Shown in pieces: positions 24,899-33,527 of a stretch of 35,415 bases of DNA. A model generated the notes under the pieces. It was not told the DNA's origin and ran no database searches. It was given only the letters and a program-made list of their open reading frames with translations. Made by a program: the position numbers and the translations under genes. The stretch comes from Salinicola aestuarinus (GTDB lineage Bacteria; Pseudomonadota; Gammaproteobacteria; Pseudomonadales; Halomonadaceae): the NCBI RefSeq assembly GCF_003206645.1, contig NZ_PZJP01000003.1, positions 208,479 through 243,893 of the forward strand, given 5' to 3'. Positions within the stretch are counted from its first letter, which is position 1. Every line of letters begins with the position of its first letter.

Positions 24899-26089
24899 TC
24901 AGACCTTGTGCGACTCGGGGCTCAGCCCCCCATCCAGGCGCGTCAGCGCCTCTTCGAGCCAGGTTCTCGGCATGCCGAAGTTGAGGCGGACGAAGCCCGG
25001 CGCGCCGAAGGCCTGGCCGTCGGAAAGCGCCACTCTCGCCGCCTCCAGCAGATGGTTCTGGGGCGAATCCCCGAGGCCGCTGTGACGAAAATCGAGCCAG
25101 GCAAGATAGGTCGCCTGTGGCGGCGATAGCGTTACGCCTGGCCAGCGGGAGACGTAGCGCTCTACCAGTGCAAGGTTGCCGCCGAGTTCGTCGAGCAGCG
25201 CCTGACGCCAGGGTTCACACGCCGTATAGGCCGCCAATGCCGCCTCGAGTCCCAGCACGTTGACCCCGGGCATCAGGCCGGCTCCCGCACGCTGGAAGCG
25301 CTCGCGCAGCCGCTCGTCGGCGATCACCGCACAGGCGCAGGAGAGGCCGGCGATGTTGAACGTCTTCGACGGCGCCCACAGCGTGACCAACCGTTCGGCG
25401 AGTTCGGGATGCAGTTGACCCAACGGCCGATGCGAGCGCTCGGCGTCGAGTATCAGATCGCAGTGCAGCTCGTCCGACACGATGACGAGGTCGTGACGTA
25501 CCGCCAGCGACGCAAGCCCGGCAAGCTCCACCGGTGTCCAGACCCGACCGGTTGGGTTGTGCGGATGACACCACAGCAGCACTCGCGTATTGGGCTGGAT
25601 GGACGCCTCCAGACGATCGAGGTCGAGCGTCCAGGGCTCGCCGTCCGCACTCGGTTCGGCAAGCGCCACCTGCTGCGCTTCGCGCCCGGTGTTCTCGGCG
25701 ACGCTCAAGAACGGCGGATAGATCGGCGTCGCCGTCAGAATCCCGTCCCCGGGTTCGCTGAACGCCAGCGCCGCCAGGTTGAGCGCCGGCACGACACCGG
25801 GAATCCAGAGCTGCCAGTCGGGCTCGATGGCCCAGTCATAGTGGTCGCGACTCCAGCGACAGAGCGCCTCGCGCAGCGAAGCGGCAACGTCGCCATAGCC
25901 GAAGACGCCATGATCGACCCGGCGGGCGAGCACGTCGATGATCGGCGGCGGCGAGACGAAATCCATGTCGGCGACCCAGAGCGGCAGCACGTCCGCGGCA
26001 TACTGCTGCCACTTCTTCGTCGGATGCTGGCGACGATCGATATGCGTGGCAAAATCGTACGGCGGAGTGACAGTGTTGTTCACGCGCAT
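24899..26089 (-). CDS. PatB/MalY-type pyridoxal-phosphate C-S beta-lyase (putative aminotransferase)
   Basis: A 396-residue fold-type I PLP enzyme of the MalY/PatB group, which splits cystathionine or similar S-conjugates to a thiol, pyruvate and ammonia. Seen: LPLWVADMDFVSPPPI (35-50), YPPFLSV (124-130), CHPHNPTGRVW (174-184), VSDELHCDLIL (204-214) and the Schiff-base lysine in APSKTFNIAGLSCA (Lys242). ATG 26089 has GGTGAGAA directly upstream. It is divergent from the unrecognised gene at 26120 with only 30 bp between the starts, so the promoters must overlap or lie inside the opposite genes. Substrate is not decided by sequence; E. coli MalY also represses mal genes. Confidence 0.9.
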   Translation of the reverse strand: MRVNNTVTPPYDFATHIDRRQHPTKKWQQYAADVLPLWVADMDFVSPPPIIDVLARRVDHGVFGYGDVAASLREALCRWSRDHYDWAIEPDWQLWIPGVVPALNLAALAFSEPGDGILTATPIYPPFLSVAENTGREAQQVALAEPSADGEPWTLDLDRLEASIQPNTRVLLWCHPHNPTGRVWTPVELAGLASLAVRHDLVIVSDELHCDLILDAERSHRPLGQLHPELAERLVTLWAPSKTFNIAGLSCACAVIADERLRERFQRAGAGLMPGVNVLGLEAALAAYTACEPWRQALLDELGGNLALVERYVSRWPGVTLSPPQATYLAWLDFRHSGLGDSPQNHLLEAARVALSDGQAFGAPGFVRLNFGMPRTWLEEALTRLDGGLSPESHKV

Positions 26090-26119
26090 TTCTCACCATG
26101 GTTCGTTAAAGGACGAAAG

Positions 26120-26566
26120 ATGCAACGACCCTATTCGGCATCACAGGAGCGGCCGTTCTACGCCCGCGTGGTGGCCGGCGGATCACGCCTGATCGGGCAC
26201 TGGCTGCATCTGGGTCAGGCGAGCCCCGATCGGCTGGCGATGATTCTGGCGGATACGGCCAGGATCGCCAAACTTGGCGAGCCTGAGCAGACGCCGGACG
26301 GCGACACGCTGATCGCCTGGAGCGAGGAGACCGCGCCGCCGCGCTGGGCGGCGCGAACGGCGCTGTTCCTGCTGGTCCAGCTTCCCGCACGTCCGCAGCC
26401 CGCGGATGACGACGAAGCGTGCGCCTGGGCCTACTGCTGGCTGTTGAACCGCTCCTTCGAGAGCCTCGAGGCGGCCGGTGCCGCCCTGCCCGAGCACCTG
26501 CAAGCGCCGCTGGCGCCGGCGCTGAAGGCGGCCTGGCAGGATCATACCGGTCGACGTCTGATCTAG
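26120..26566 (+). CDS. Unrecognised conserved-looking protein, 148 residues
   Basis: I do not recognise this family. The start at ATG 26120 is supported by AAAGGA six bases upstream. The protein is soluble in appearance, rich in Ala, Leu and Trp, with helices such as PDRLAMILADTARIAKLG and ALFLLVQLPARP, and an acidic-aromatic patch DDDEACAWAYCWLLNRSFESLE. No signal peptide and no clear metal or nucleotide motif. An open frame continues far upstream (to 25409) through the opposite gene, but that part is antisense to the lyase and I leave it out. Codon use and the ribosome site suggest a real gene. Confidence 0.65.
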   Translation: MQRPYSASQERPFYARVVAGGSRLIGHWLHLGQASPDRLAMILADTARIAKLGEPEQTPDGDTLIAWSEETAPPRWAARTALFLLVQLPARPQPADDDEACAWAYCWLLNRSFESLEAAGAALPEHLQAPLAPALKAAWQDHTGRRLI

Positions 26567-26603
26567 CGGCCGTCGCGACAGGCAAGCCCCGAGCGCCCCA
26601 GCC

Positions 26604-26954
26604 CTAGCTGCCGCGACGCCGAGCGCGGCGTTTGGGGACGAATCCATCGGGCTTGTCGGCGAGCCACTCGACGAAGGTGCGGATCTCCGGATGGGACAAC
26701 AGCGCCTCTCGACTCGCATAGTGATCCGCGAGCTCGCGCTCGCTGAGCGTGCGATGGAGATGCGAGTGGCAGGGACGGCAGACCATCAGCACGGCGGTGT
26801 GCAAATGATCGCGGTCATGGCGCTTGCGGTAGCGCGGTTTGCGGTGCAACGTTCTAGGGATGAGGTGATGCCGTGTCAGCGGCGTCGCCCGCCCGCACAG
26901 CGCGCATCGCGGCGGCGAGGTCTCGGATGATGAGGCATCCGCTTCAGCGCTCAT
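26604..26954 (-). CDS. HNH endonuclease family protein
   Basis: A 116-residue small HNH protein. A zinc knuckle is formed by C17-x2-C20 (CALC) and C59-x2-C62 (CRPC). The HH of TRHHLIPRTLH (His29/His30) and the final His of CHSHLHR give the HNH core. The C terminus is strongly basic (PKRRARRR). HNH enzymes nick or cut DNA; small solitary ones like this have no assigned role and need not belong to a restriction system, as no methylase or other phage gene is nearby. Divergent from ybaK, with 100 bp between. Confidence 0.85.
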   Translation of the reverse strand: MSAEADASSSETSPPRCALCGRATPLTRHHLIPRTLHRKPRYRKRHDRDHLHTAVLMVCRPCHSHLHRTLSERELADHYASREALLSHPEIRTFVEWLADKPDGFVPKRRARRRGS

Positions 26955-27054
26955 CGGGCAATTGCCGATCGGTCACAAGGAGTCTTCATAGCGTGATTAG
27001 CTTAGGAACGCCGGCGGGGATCCGGCAAGCGGCGAGTGCCGGCGGTCGTGTCGC

Positions 27055-27525
27055 ATGACGCCCGCCATCCGACTGCTAGAGTCCCGCGGCATCGTCCACG
27101 AGGTCACCAGCTACACGGCCGATGACGGCAGCAGCGGCTACGGCCAGGCTGCCGTCGCGGCGCTCTCGCTGCCTGCCGAATCCGTATTCAAGACACTGAT
27201 GGCGAAACTCGACGATGGCCGGCTGGTCGTGGCACTGGTGCCAGTCTCGGGCTCGCTCGACCTCAAGGTGCTGGCGAAGGCCGCCGGAGCCCGCAAGGCG
27301 CACATGGCCGCTGCCCCTGAGGCGGAGCGTGCGACCGGCTACGCCGTGGGTGGCATCAGTCCAATCGGGCAGAAAAAGCGCCTGTCGGTTTACATCGACC
27401 AGAGCGCGCTGGACCTTCCTCGGATTCACGTGAGCGGCGGGCGGCGCGGTCTGGAACTCTCGCTGGCGCCGGCGGATCTGGTGTCGCTCACCGGCGCACG
27501 CCCCACTGCACTGGCCAAAGAGTGA
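27055..27525 (+). CDS. ybaK: Cys-tRNA(Pro)/Cys-tRNA(Cys) deacylase YbaK
   Basis: A 156-residue YbaK/EbsC-family trans-editing enzyme that hydrolyses Cys-tRNA(Pro) mischarged by prolyl-tRNA synthetase. Seen: ESVFKTLMAKLDDGRLVVALVPV (catalytic-site Lys in FKTL), LDLKVLAKAAGARKAHMA, and GYAVGGISPIGQKKRLSVYID, all family features. Full length. It starts a plus-strand series with the next two genes: a 7-bp gap to the next start and then a 32-bp overlap. The Shine-Dalgarno is poor. Confidence 0.92.
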   Translation: MTPAIRLLESRGIVHEVTSYTADDGSSGYGQAAVAALSLPAESVFKTLMAKLDDGRLVVALVPVSGSLDLKVLAKAAGARKAHMAAAPEAERATGYAVGGISPIGQKKRLSVYIDQSALDLPRIHVSGGRRGLELSLAPADLVSLTGARPTALAKE

Positions 27526-27532
27526 GCCGCCG

Positions 27533-27862
27533 ATGGCGATCGACTACGATCTCTGGCTCGATCCCGATGACGTTGATCGCCATCGAACGCTGGAAGTGAC
27601 GCTGGAGCGCTACTTCATCGAGCGGCTGGCGGACTATCCGCATCTGCGTTTGCCGGGCCCTGATCCCTACGACTATGATGCGCCGTTCAATCGCCTCTAT
27701 ACGGCCCTCATCGAGCGCGCCCGCGCCTACTGTCTGCGTGACCATCACTACTCGCCGACACCGATGCAGCTAAGCCAGGCGTTCTATCGGGCCGTGGCCC
27801 GCTCCCGCAAAGTCATACTGGATTCTCCCCATGGTGATTCAAACCGATCAGGCGGCGACTGA
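27533..27862 (+). CDS. Unrecognised small protein, 109 residues
   Basis: I do not recognise the family. It begins 7 bp after the ybaK stop and overlaps the next gene by 32 bp, which supports translation as part of the operon. It is rich in Asp, Tyr and Arg: DYDLWLDPDDVDRHRTLEVTLERYFIERL, then PGPDPYDYDAPFNRLYTALIERARAYCL. It looks soluble and helical, with no cysteine pair or signal peptide. The final GDSNRSGGD is the overlap part and may be unimportant. Confidence 0.65.
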   Translation: MAIDYDLWLDPDDVDRHRTLEVTLERYFIERLADYPHLRLPGPDPYDYDAPFNRLYTALIERARAYCLRDHHYSPTPMQLSQAFYRAVARSRKVILDSPHGDSNRSGGD

Positions 27863-28352
27863 CGCGCAGCTTGAGACCATCGCCGAGCAGCTCGGTCGCC
27901 CCCCTCGCGGGCTCGCCGCGGTTGCCGCCACCGATAGCCACGGCCGCCCGCTGGTGCTGCGCATGGCACCCATCGTCGACGACGCGCCCTTCCCGACCCT
28001 CTATTGGCTCTCCTGCGAGCGGCTGAAGGTCGTGCTCTCGCGCCTGGAGGCTCAGGGCGTGATCAAGGAACTGGAAGCGGCGCTGAAGCAGGATCCCGAA
28101 TGGATGGCCGAGTATCACGCCAGCCATGAGGACTACGTACGCCAGCGCTGGGATTACATGACACCGGCGGAGCGTGACGCCGTCGAGCGTCGGGGCTTTA
28201 CCCCGCTGATGCGTGAACGCGGCATCGGCGGCATCACCAACTGGGATCAGGTGCGCTGCCTGCACACCCAGTACGCCCATCACCTCTGCGGCAGCAACGC
28301 CATCGGCCGTTGGCTGGATACGCACTACGACGTCGCCGGGACCATCCCCTGA
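27831..28352 (+). CDS. DUF501 family protein
   Basis: A 173-residue DUF501 protein. It shows the family pattern QLGRPPRGLAAVAA, then PLVLRMAPIVDDAPFPTLYWLSCERLKVVLSRLEAQG (about 45-80), and near the end CLHTQYAHHLCGSNAIGRWLD. The conserved Cys and His residues (SCERL, CLHTQYAHHLC) could bind metal; function is not known. In actinobacteria DUF501 sits beside exopolyphosphatase; no such gene is here. The start overlaps the previous gene by 32 bp. Confidence 0.85.
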   Translation: MVIQTDQAATDAQLETIAEQLGRPPRGLAAVAATDSHGRPLVLRMAPIVDDAPFPTLYWLSCERLKVVLSRLEAQGVIKELEAALKQDPEWMAEYHASHEDYVRQRWDYMTPAERDAVERRGFTPLMRERGIGGITNWDQVRCLHTQYAHHLCGSNAIGRWLDTHYDVAGTIP

Positions 28353-28452
28353 TCGGCCATGCCGACATCGCCGAGGTCTTGAGCGCCTCGAACCCGGCGC
28401 CGTCGGCGGCGCCAGGCTTGACGCCCCCTTTCATCGATTCAGGAGTGATAGC

Positions 28453-29007
28453 GTGAAAATCTGTGTTTATCTCGGCTCTCGCGAAGGCAACGATCCACGC
28501 TTCGTCGAGGCGGCAGAGGCGCTCGGCCGCGCCATTGCCAGCCGTGGCTGGGGGCTGGTCTACGGCGGCGCTCGCAACGGTCTGATGGGACGCCTCGCCG
28601 ATGCCTGCCTCGCTGGCGGCGGCGAGGTGATCGGCGTCATCCCGGAACACCTGGTGCAGCGTGAGGTGTCCCACCCGAGCGTGACGCGGCTGATCCGGGT
28701 CGACAGCATGCACGAGCGCAAGGCGGCGATGGCGGCCCATGCCGATGCCTTCGTGGCGCTGCCCGGTGGCATCGGCACGCTGGAAGAGCTGTTCGAGATC
28801 TGGACCTGGCGCTACCTGGAACTGCATGCCAAACCGCTTGGCGTGCTGGATATCGCCGGCTTCTACACCCCGCTGCTGACGTTCCTCGATACCACCGTCG
28901 AGCACGGCTTTCTCGACCCGCGAACCCGTGAGACGCTCGTCGCCGACGCAGAGGTCGAGTCACTGCTCGACCGCCTGGCCGAGTTTCATACCGGAGCGGC
29001 GCTGTAA
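28453..29007 (+). CDS. LOG/TIGR00730 family Rossmann-fold protein
   Basis: A 184-residue lysine-decarboxylase-like (LOG) protein. Hallmarks are GLVYGGARNGLMG (34-46) and LPGGIGTLEELFEIWTW (103-119), the PGGxGTxxE nucleotide site. Family members remove ribose 5-phosphate from nucleoside monophosphates: cytokinin activation in plants, purine/pyrimidine nucleotide 5'-monophosphate nucleosidase activity in bacteria. GTG 28453 is chosen because AGGAGTGA lies six bases upstream; the longer frame from 28213 is antisense or overlapping noise with DUF501. A 100-bp gap separates it from DUF501. Confidence 0.92.
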   Translation: MKICVYLGSREGNDPRFVEAAEALGRAIASRGWGLVYGGARNGLMGRLADACLAGGGEVIGVIPEHLVQREVSHPSVTRLIRVDSMHERKAAMAAHADAFVALPGGIGTLEELFEIWTWRYLELHAKPLGVLDIAGFYTPLLTFLDTTVEHGFLDPRTRETLVADAEVESLLDRLAEFHTGAAL

Positions 29008-29123
29008 CGCCGAACCCTCGATCACCATCGACTACAGTGGGGGGAGTGCGCGGTAAGGCGTGGGCCCGACAGGCGCGCCCCGAGCCGCGCCACCCCTGCC
29101 GAGCGACTCAAGGAGGATCCACG

Positions 29124-30095
29124 ATGCAGGCGATCACGATTGAAGACGGACGGCTCTGCTGGGGCGAGCAACCCGACCTCGGCCCCCTGGGACCGCGTGA
29201 TGTGCGCATCAACGTGGCCTGGAGTGCCGTCAATCGCGCGGATTTGATGCAGCGCGCGGGCAAATATCCACCTCCGCCCGGTGTGACCGAGATTCCAGGG
29301 TTGGAAATCAGCGGCACCGTGGTGGCCACCGGTGAACGGGTTGAGCGCTTTCAGTCCGGCGACCGGGTCTGCGCCCTGCTCGCCGGCGGCGGCTACGCCG
29401 AAGAGGTGGTGGTCGACGCCGCCCAGGTGCTGCCGATCCCGCAGAATCTGGGGCTGCGTGAAGCGGCGGCACTGCCCGAAGTGTTCGCCACCGCCTGGCT
29501 GAACCTTTACATGGAGGGGGCGGCAAAGCCGGGACAGCACGTTCTGCTACACGCCGCCGCCAGCGGCGTGGGAACGGCGGCGATACAGCTCTGCCGGGTG
29601 TTCGGCAATCCGTGCTTCGTCACCGCCGGCAGCCAGGAGAAGCTCGAGGCCTGCTACAAGCTCGGTGCCAGCGCCGGCTGGAACCGCCACGACGGGAGTT
29701 TCGTCGACGCGGTTCAGGCGTGGGGCGGCGCGGACATGATCCTCGACCCGGTCGGTGGAGACTACATCCCGCAGGATCAGGACGTGCTCAATGCCGACGG
29801 CCGGCTGGTACTGATCGGCTTGATGGGAGGGACCGAGTCTCGACTCGATCTGGGGCGCATGCTGATGAAGCGCCAGCGAGTGATCGGATCGACCCTGCGC
29901 TCGCGCTCGCCGAAAGCCAAGGGGGCGATTCTGGATGCGCTCTACACTCACGTGTGGCCCAAGCTTGCCAGCGGCGAGATCGTGCCACTGATCGCCGGTG
30001 AATGGTCAATTCAGGAGGTAGAAGCGGCACAGCAGCACGTCACCGATAACGCCAATATCGGCAAGGTGCTGCTGCGCGTCGGCAAAGCGCGCTGA
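29124..30095 (+). CDS. NAD(P)H:quinone oxidoreductase, zinc-free MDR (PIG3/QOR type)
   Basis: A 323-residue medium-chain dehydrogenase of the quinone-oxidoreductase branch. WSAVNRADLMQRAGKYPPPPG (33-53) and IPGLEISGTVVATG (57-70) match the PIG3-like group. The cofactor fold is LHAAASGVGTAAIQL (142-156) and there is no Cys/His zinc set. These enzymes use NADPH for reduction of quinones and are linked to oxidative stress. AGGAGG seven bases before ATG 29124 fixes the start; the open frame extends 29 codons upstream without similarity. Confidence 0.92.
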   Translation: MQAITIEDGRLCWGEQPDLGPLGPRDVRINVAWSAVNRADLMQRAGKYPPPPGVTEIPGLEISGTVVATGERVERFQSGDRVCALLAGGGYAEEVVVDAAQVLPIPQNLGLREAAALPEVFATAWLNLYMEGAAKPGQHVLLHAAASGVGTAAIQLCRVFGNPCFVTAGSQEKLEACYKLGASAGWNRHDGSFVDAVQAWGGADMILDPVGGDYIPQDQDVLNADGRLVLIGLMGGTESRLDLGRMLMKRQRVIGSTLRSRSPKAKGAILDALYTHVWPKLASGEIVPLIAGEWSIQEVEAAQQHVTDNANIGKVLLRVGKAR

Positions 30096-30123
30096 ACCCC
30101 CGGCGCCACTGCGACCCGAAACA

Positions 30124-30612
30124 CTATAGGCTGGCCGTTGCCGCGTAGGTGAGCTGCAGCAGCCGGGCGTCGTCGCCGGCGCGGTGGCGCTGGATGCCGT
30201 GTTCGGCGATCAAGCGCTCCTTGGTGGCGCCCCAGTCGGCGGTCTGCGCTTCGCTCAGCAACCTGCGAAGCGCCTCGAGTCGAAAGCGCGCCAACAGACC
30301 CGCCTGATAGAAGAGCAGAGAGAGCCAGGTGTTGTCGTAGCCCCAGCTATCGCTGTAGGCGATACCGTGAACGGCGAGCTCATCGTTGAGCCAGCGCGCC
30401 ACTTCGATCGGCGGGTACCCTTCCCGAATCAACCGCGAGCGCGAGATGCCGTGAAGCAGCTCCGCCTTGGGATCCCAGTGTGTCCACTCGTCGTCGGGCT
30501 GAATCAGAAAGGCACAGCAGCTGCCATCGGCTCGCGCCAGGCCGATCTCGATCGGATAGCTTCCCCGACCGAATCCGGAGGCTTCGATATCTAGCAGAAT
30601 GGGCAGCGGCAC
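30124..30612 (-). CDS. DEDDh-type 3'-5' exonuclease-like protein
   Basis: A 162-residue RNase T/DnaQ-like fold. LLDIEASGFGRGSYPIEIG gives D8 and E10 of motif I; YSDSWGYDNTWLSLLF supplies motif II (D88 or D93); QRHRAGDDARLL supplies H143 and D148 of motif III. All metal ligands are therefore present. It is shorter and more divergent than RNase T or oligoribonuclease, and its substrate is unknown. I start at GTG 30612 (MPLPILLDIE) with GGAG about nine bases upstream; ATGs at 30666 and 30693 are possible but lack a ribosome site. Convergent with the quinone reductase. Confidence 0.78.
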   Translation of the reverse strand: MPLPILLDIEASGFGRGSYPIEIGLARADGSCCAFLIQPDDEWTHWDPKAELLHGISRSRLIREGYPPIEVARWLNDELAVHGIAYSDSWGYDNTWLSLLFYQAGLLARFRLEALRRLLSEAQTADWGATKERLIAEHGIQRHRAGDDARLLQLTYAATASL

Positions 30613-30749
30613 GGCGCGGGCTCCGTTATTCGTGACCGTTCTCGACTGGCGTCGAGGCCCGACCATCATGGCAGCGTTAATACCAGAGTACACCCCGCCG
30701 TCGATTCACGACGCGCGGGGAGCGGCTTCACCCAGGGGGCAAGAGGGAG

Positions 30750-31268
30750 TCAGAGGACGGCGGGAGCCGGGTGGGGCGCTTCGAGAACCGGCTGCTGTGA
30801 CGACAGATTGAGCGCAAGCTCGCTCCACTCTTCCGCGCGTGACGGATCGCAGGGCAGACCGAGCTCGCCGAACTGATACGCTGTTGCGAGGCGGTCGGCC
30901 GCGAGACTGTGGCCGTTGTCTCCCGCTCGCGCGTACCACGTCACGGCATGGTGAAGATTCGGCTGGTACTGCGTGCAACCCAGCTCGTAGATCCGGCCGG
31001 CCTGATACTGTGCGTTGAGGTCACCCTCACGAGCCGCCTGCAGCACGTAGCGCGCGCCGGTGGACTTGTCCTTGGCCGAGACGCCGCGATGCAGCAGCAC
31101 TCGCCCGTAGAGAGAGCGCGCCGGCAGGTGCCCCGCATCGGCACAGCGCTTGAACCATTTGAGCATCAGCCGCTGCTTGCTCGGCGACCGCCCGATCCAG
31201 CCGACATGAGAGAGCTGGGTGGCGAGACGGAACTCGAAACGCGTAAATAAAGAAGACGCCTGTGGCAT
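30750..31268 (-). CDS. Sel1-like repeat protein
   Basis: A 172-residue protein with about three Sel1/TPR-like units: LPARSLYGRVLLHRGVSAK, DLNAQYQAGRIYELGCTQYQ and HSLAADRLATAYQFGELGLP, each followed by a W/Y-rich helix (ARYVLQAARE, AVTWYARAGD, AEEWSELAL). Sel1 proteins are adaptors for protein complexes. No signal peptide. The start at ATG 31268 fits the beginning of the helical part, but its ribosome site is weak; an ATG 22 codons upstream (31334) is an alternative. The target cannot be predicted. Confidence 0.78.
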   Translation of the reverse strand: MPQASSLFTRFEFRLATQLSHVGWIGRSPSKQRLMLKWFKRCADAGHLPARSLYGRVLLHRGVSAKDKSTGARYVLQAAREGDLNAQYQAGRIYELGCTQYQPNLHHAVTWYARAGDNGHSLAADRLATAYQFGELGLPCDPSRAEEWSELALNLSSQQPVLEAPHPAPAVL

Positions 31269-31539
31269 AACTGACAGCAACCTTGGTGACGAAGACCACT
31301 CTCGGTCTGAGCAACCCTGTCGATCGGGACGCATCTTGTTCTATTACGCAACGCTCTCAGCGCGCGTCTGAATCGACTCTTAGCCCCGCTACGGCCGTGC
31401 CGGTGGGCGAAAGGCCGCAAGGATACGCCCGTCCCTCGGGGGACTCAAGCCCTGTTCACCGGCGCTCGTTTGCCGCCCGCAAAGGGCCCCTTTAACATGC
31501 GAGTCTGTGACGCATTTTGTCTTTCAACGGAGTTTCTCG

Positions 31540-32577
31540 ATGCAGCAACGTCCTCTAGGTCATACCGACATTCAGGTTTCGCGTCTGTGCCTCGGCACCA
31601 TGACGTTCGGCGAGCAGAATAGCGAAGCCGAGGCCCATCAACAGCTCGACCGTGCCACCGCTGCCGGCATCGACTTTATCGATACCGCCGAGATGTATCC
31701 GGTACCGCCCAAGGCCGAGACTCAAGGCCTGACGGAGCGCTATATCGGCAGCTGGCTCGCCAAGCGCGGGCGTCGCGATGACCTGGTCATCGCCAGCAAG
31801 GCAGCCGGTGCCGGACGTGGCATGGAGCACCTTAGAGGCGGTCCACGCCATACCCGCGAGCAGATTCATCAGGCGCTGGACGCAAGCCTTGCGCGCCTGC
31901 AGACGGACTATCTCGATCTCTACCAGCTTCACTGGCCGGATCGCCACGTCAATTGCTTCGGCAGTCTTGGCTACCTCCCGGGGGATGACAGCAATGCCAC
32001 TCCGCTGGAGGAGACGCTAAGCGCGTTGAAGGAAGCCGTCGATGCGGGCAAGATCCGCGCTATTGGCCTCTCCAACGACACGCCCTGGGGTGTCATGCGC
32101 TGCCTGCAACTCGCCGACCAGCATGGCCTGCCGCGAGTTGCCAGCGTGCAGAATCCCTACAGCCTGCTCAATCGCAGCTTCGAGGTTGGGCTATCGGAGA
32201 TCGCGCATCGCGAAGGCGTGGGCCTGCTGGCCTACTCGCCGCTCGCGTTCGGCGTGCTCTCGGGCAAGTATCTGGATGGCCAGAAACCTCCCAAAGGCCG
32301 CCTGACCCTCTTTGAACGCTTCTCTCGCTACACCTCGGAAGTGGCACAGCAGGCGACCCGTGAGTACGTCAATATCTCTCGTGATCATGGACTCGACCCC
32401 TCGCAGATGGCCCTCGCCTACGTGACCTCTCGCCCGTTCGTGACCAGCAATATCATCGGCGCCACGACCCTCGAGCAGCTCGAGGCGAATCTGGAGAGTG
32501 ATTCACTGGAACTCTCCAATGAGGTCATCGAGGCGATCGAGAGCGTTCACCGGCGAATCTCCAATCCCTGCCCTTGA
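31540..32577 (+). CDS. tas: NADP(H)-dependent aldo-keto reductase Tas
   Basis: A 345-residue aldo-keto reductase following E. coli Tas along its whole length (CLGTMTFGEQNSEAEAHQQLD, TAEMYPVPPKAETQGLTERY, SVQNPYSLLNRSFEVGLSE). The catalytic tetrad is D48, Y53, K87 and H131. Tas was found as a multicopy suppressor of tyrosine auxotrophy under starvation; its natural substrate is unclear. GGAG eight bases upstream selects ATG 31540 over an ATG 11 codons earlier. Stands alone with 73 bp to yaaA. Confidence 0.95.
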   Translation: MQQRPLGHTDIQVSRLCLGTMTFGEQNSEAEAHQQLDRATAAGIDFIDTAEMYPVPPKAETQGLTERYIGSWLAKRGRRDDLVIASKAAGAGRGMEHLRGGPRHTREQIHQALDASLARLQTDYLDLYQLHWPDRHVNCFGSLGYLPGDDSNATPLEETLSALKEAVDAGKIRAIGLSNDTPWGVMRCLQLADQHGLPRVASVQNPYSLLNRSFEVGLSEIAHREGVGLLAYSPLAFGVLSGKYLDGQKPPKGRLTLFERFSRYTSEVAQQATREYVNISRDHGLDPSQMALAYVTSRPFVTSNIIGATTLEQLEANLESDSLELSNEVIEAIESVHRRISNPCP

Positions 32578-32650
32578 TCCCGCACTGTTCGCTCTCGGAC
32601 GCTTTCGCTTCAAGGCCGCTTTTCGTTTTTGAACCTCAAGAAGGCACGAC

Positions 32651-33433
32651 ATGCTCAGCATTCTCTCGCCGGCGAAGACGCTGGATTTCGAAACGCCGTC
32701 CACGACCCGTGACGTTTCTCAACCGGACTATCTGACCCAGAGTCGGGAATTGATCGAGCGCCTGCGAGGCTACTCGCCCCAGGCACTCTCCGAGCTCATG
32801 GGCGTCAGCGACAAGATCGCCGGTCTCAACGCGGACCGTTACGCGGCGTGGGAGACGCCCTTCGATCTGGACAACGCCAAACCCGCCGCTCAGGCGTTCA
32901 AGGGCGACGTGTATGAAGGATTGAAAGCCGAAGACTTCGACGCCGACGACAATGCCTTCGCCCAGGGGCACCTGAGAATTTTGTCCGGGCTCTATGGTCT
33001 TCTGCGTCCAATGGACCTTATCCAGCCGTATCGACTAGAGATGGGCATCAAACTCGAAAACTCCGCCGGAAAGGATCTGTACGCCTACTGGCGGGATCGC
33101 CTGACCCGGGATCTCGAGGATGCCGTCGCGGCCAGTGGCACACCGGTGCTGGTCAATCTCGCCTCCAATGAGTACAGCAAGGCGATCGATCTCAAACGCT
33201 TGAAAGCCGAGGTCGTGTCACCCGTATTCAAGGACGAGAAAAATGGTCAGTACAAGATCATCAGCTTCTACGCCAAGAAGGCGCGTGGATTGATGGCTGC
33301 CTGGCTGATTCGGGAACGGATCGACACGCAGGCGTCCTTGAAGACGTTTGCCGTTGCCGGCTATCGCTACTCGGAAGAAGCTTCCAAGCCCGGCGCACCG
33401 GTCTTCCTCAGAAGCGAGCGGGAGCGCGATTGA
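32651..33433 (+). CDS. yaaA: Peroxide stress protein YaaA (DUF328)
   Basis: A 260-residue full-length Yaa[17 protein letters not shown] at the start, [45 protein letters not shown] and [14 protein letters not shown] are all family signatures. In E. coli YaaA is induced by OxyR during peroxide stress and limits free intracellular iron; it also binds DNA with a helix-hairpin-helix-like fold. AAGAAGG lies seven bases before the ATG. I saw no OxyR site in the 73-bp gap behind tas. Confidence 0.95.
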   Translation: MLSILSPAKTLDFETPSTTRDVSQPDYLTQSRELIERLRGYSPQALSELMGVSDKIAGLNADRYAAWETPFDLDNAKPAAQAFKGDVYEGLKAEDFDADDNAFAQGHLRILSGLYGLLRPMDLIQPYRLEMGIKLENSAGKDLYAYWRDRLTRDLEDAVAASGTPVLVNLASNEYSKAIDLKRLKAEVVSPVFKDEKNGQYKIISFYAKKARGLMAAWLIRERIDTQASLKTFAVAGYRYSEEASKPGAPVFLRSERERD

Positions 33434-33527
33434 TGCACCGTTTTTCTCCGTGCTTCGGCAGAAAGGCGCAGAACTGTTTCATGCTAGACCGGTCTCAATC
33501 CCATCTGTCTCCACGAGAGTGACACCC

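Noticed and set aside
25409..26119. Upstream extension of the gene at 26120
   Set aside because: It is antisense to the C-S lyase; the true start has its own Shine-Dalgarno at 26120.
26604..26954. Restriction or mobile-element nuclease
   Set aside because: The HNH gene has no methylase, integrase, phage gene or intron structure nearby, so I keep only the family-level call.
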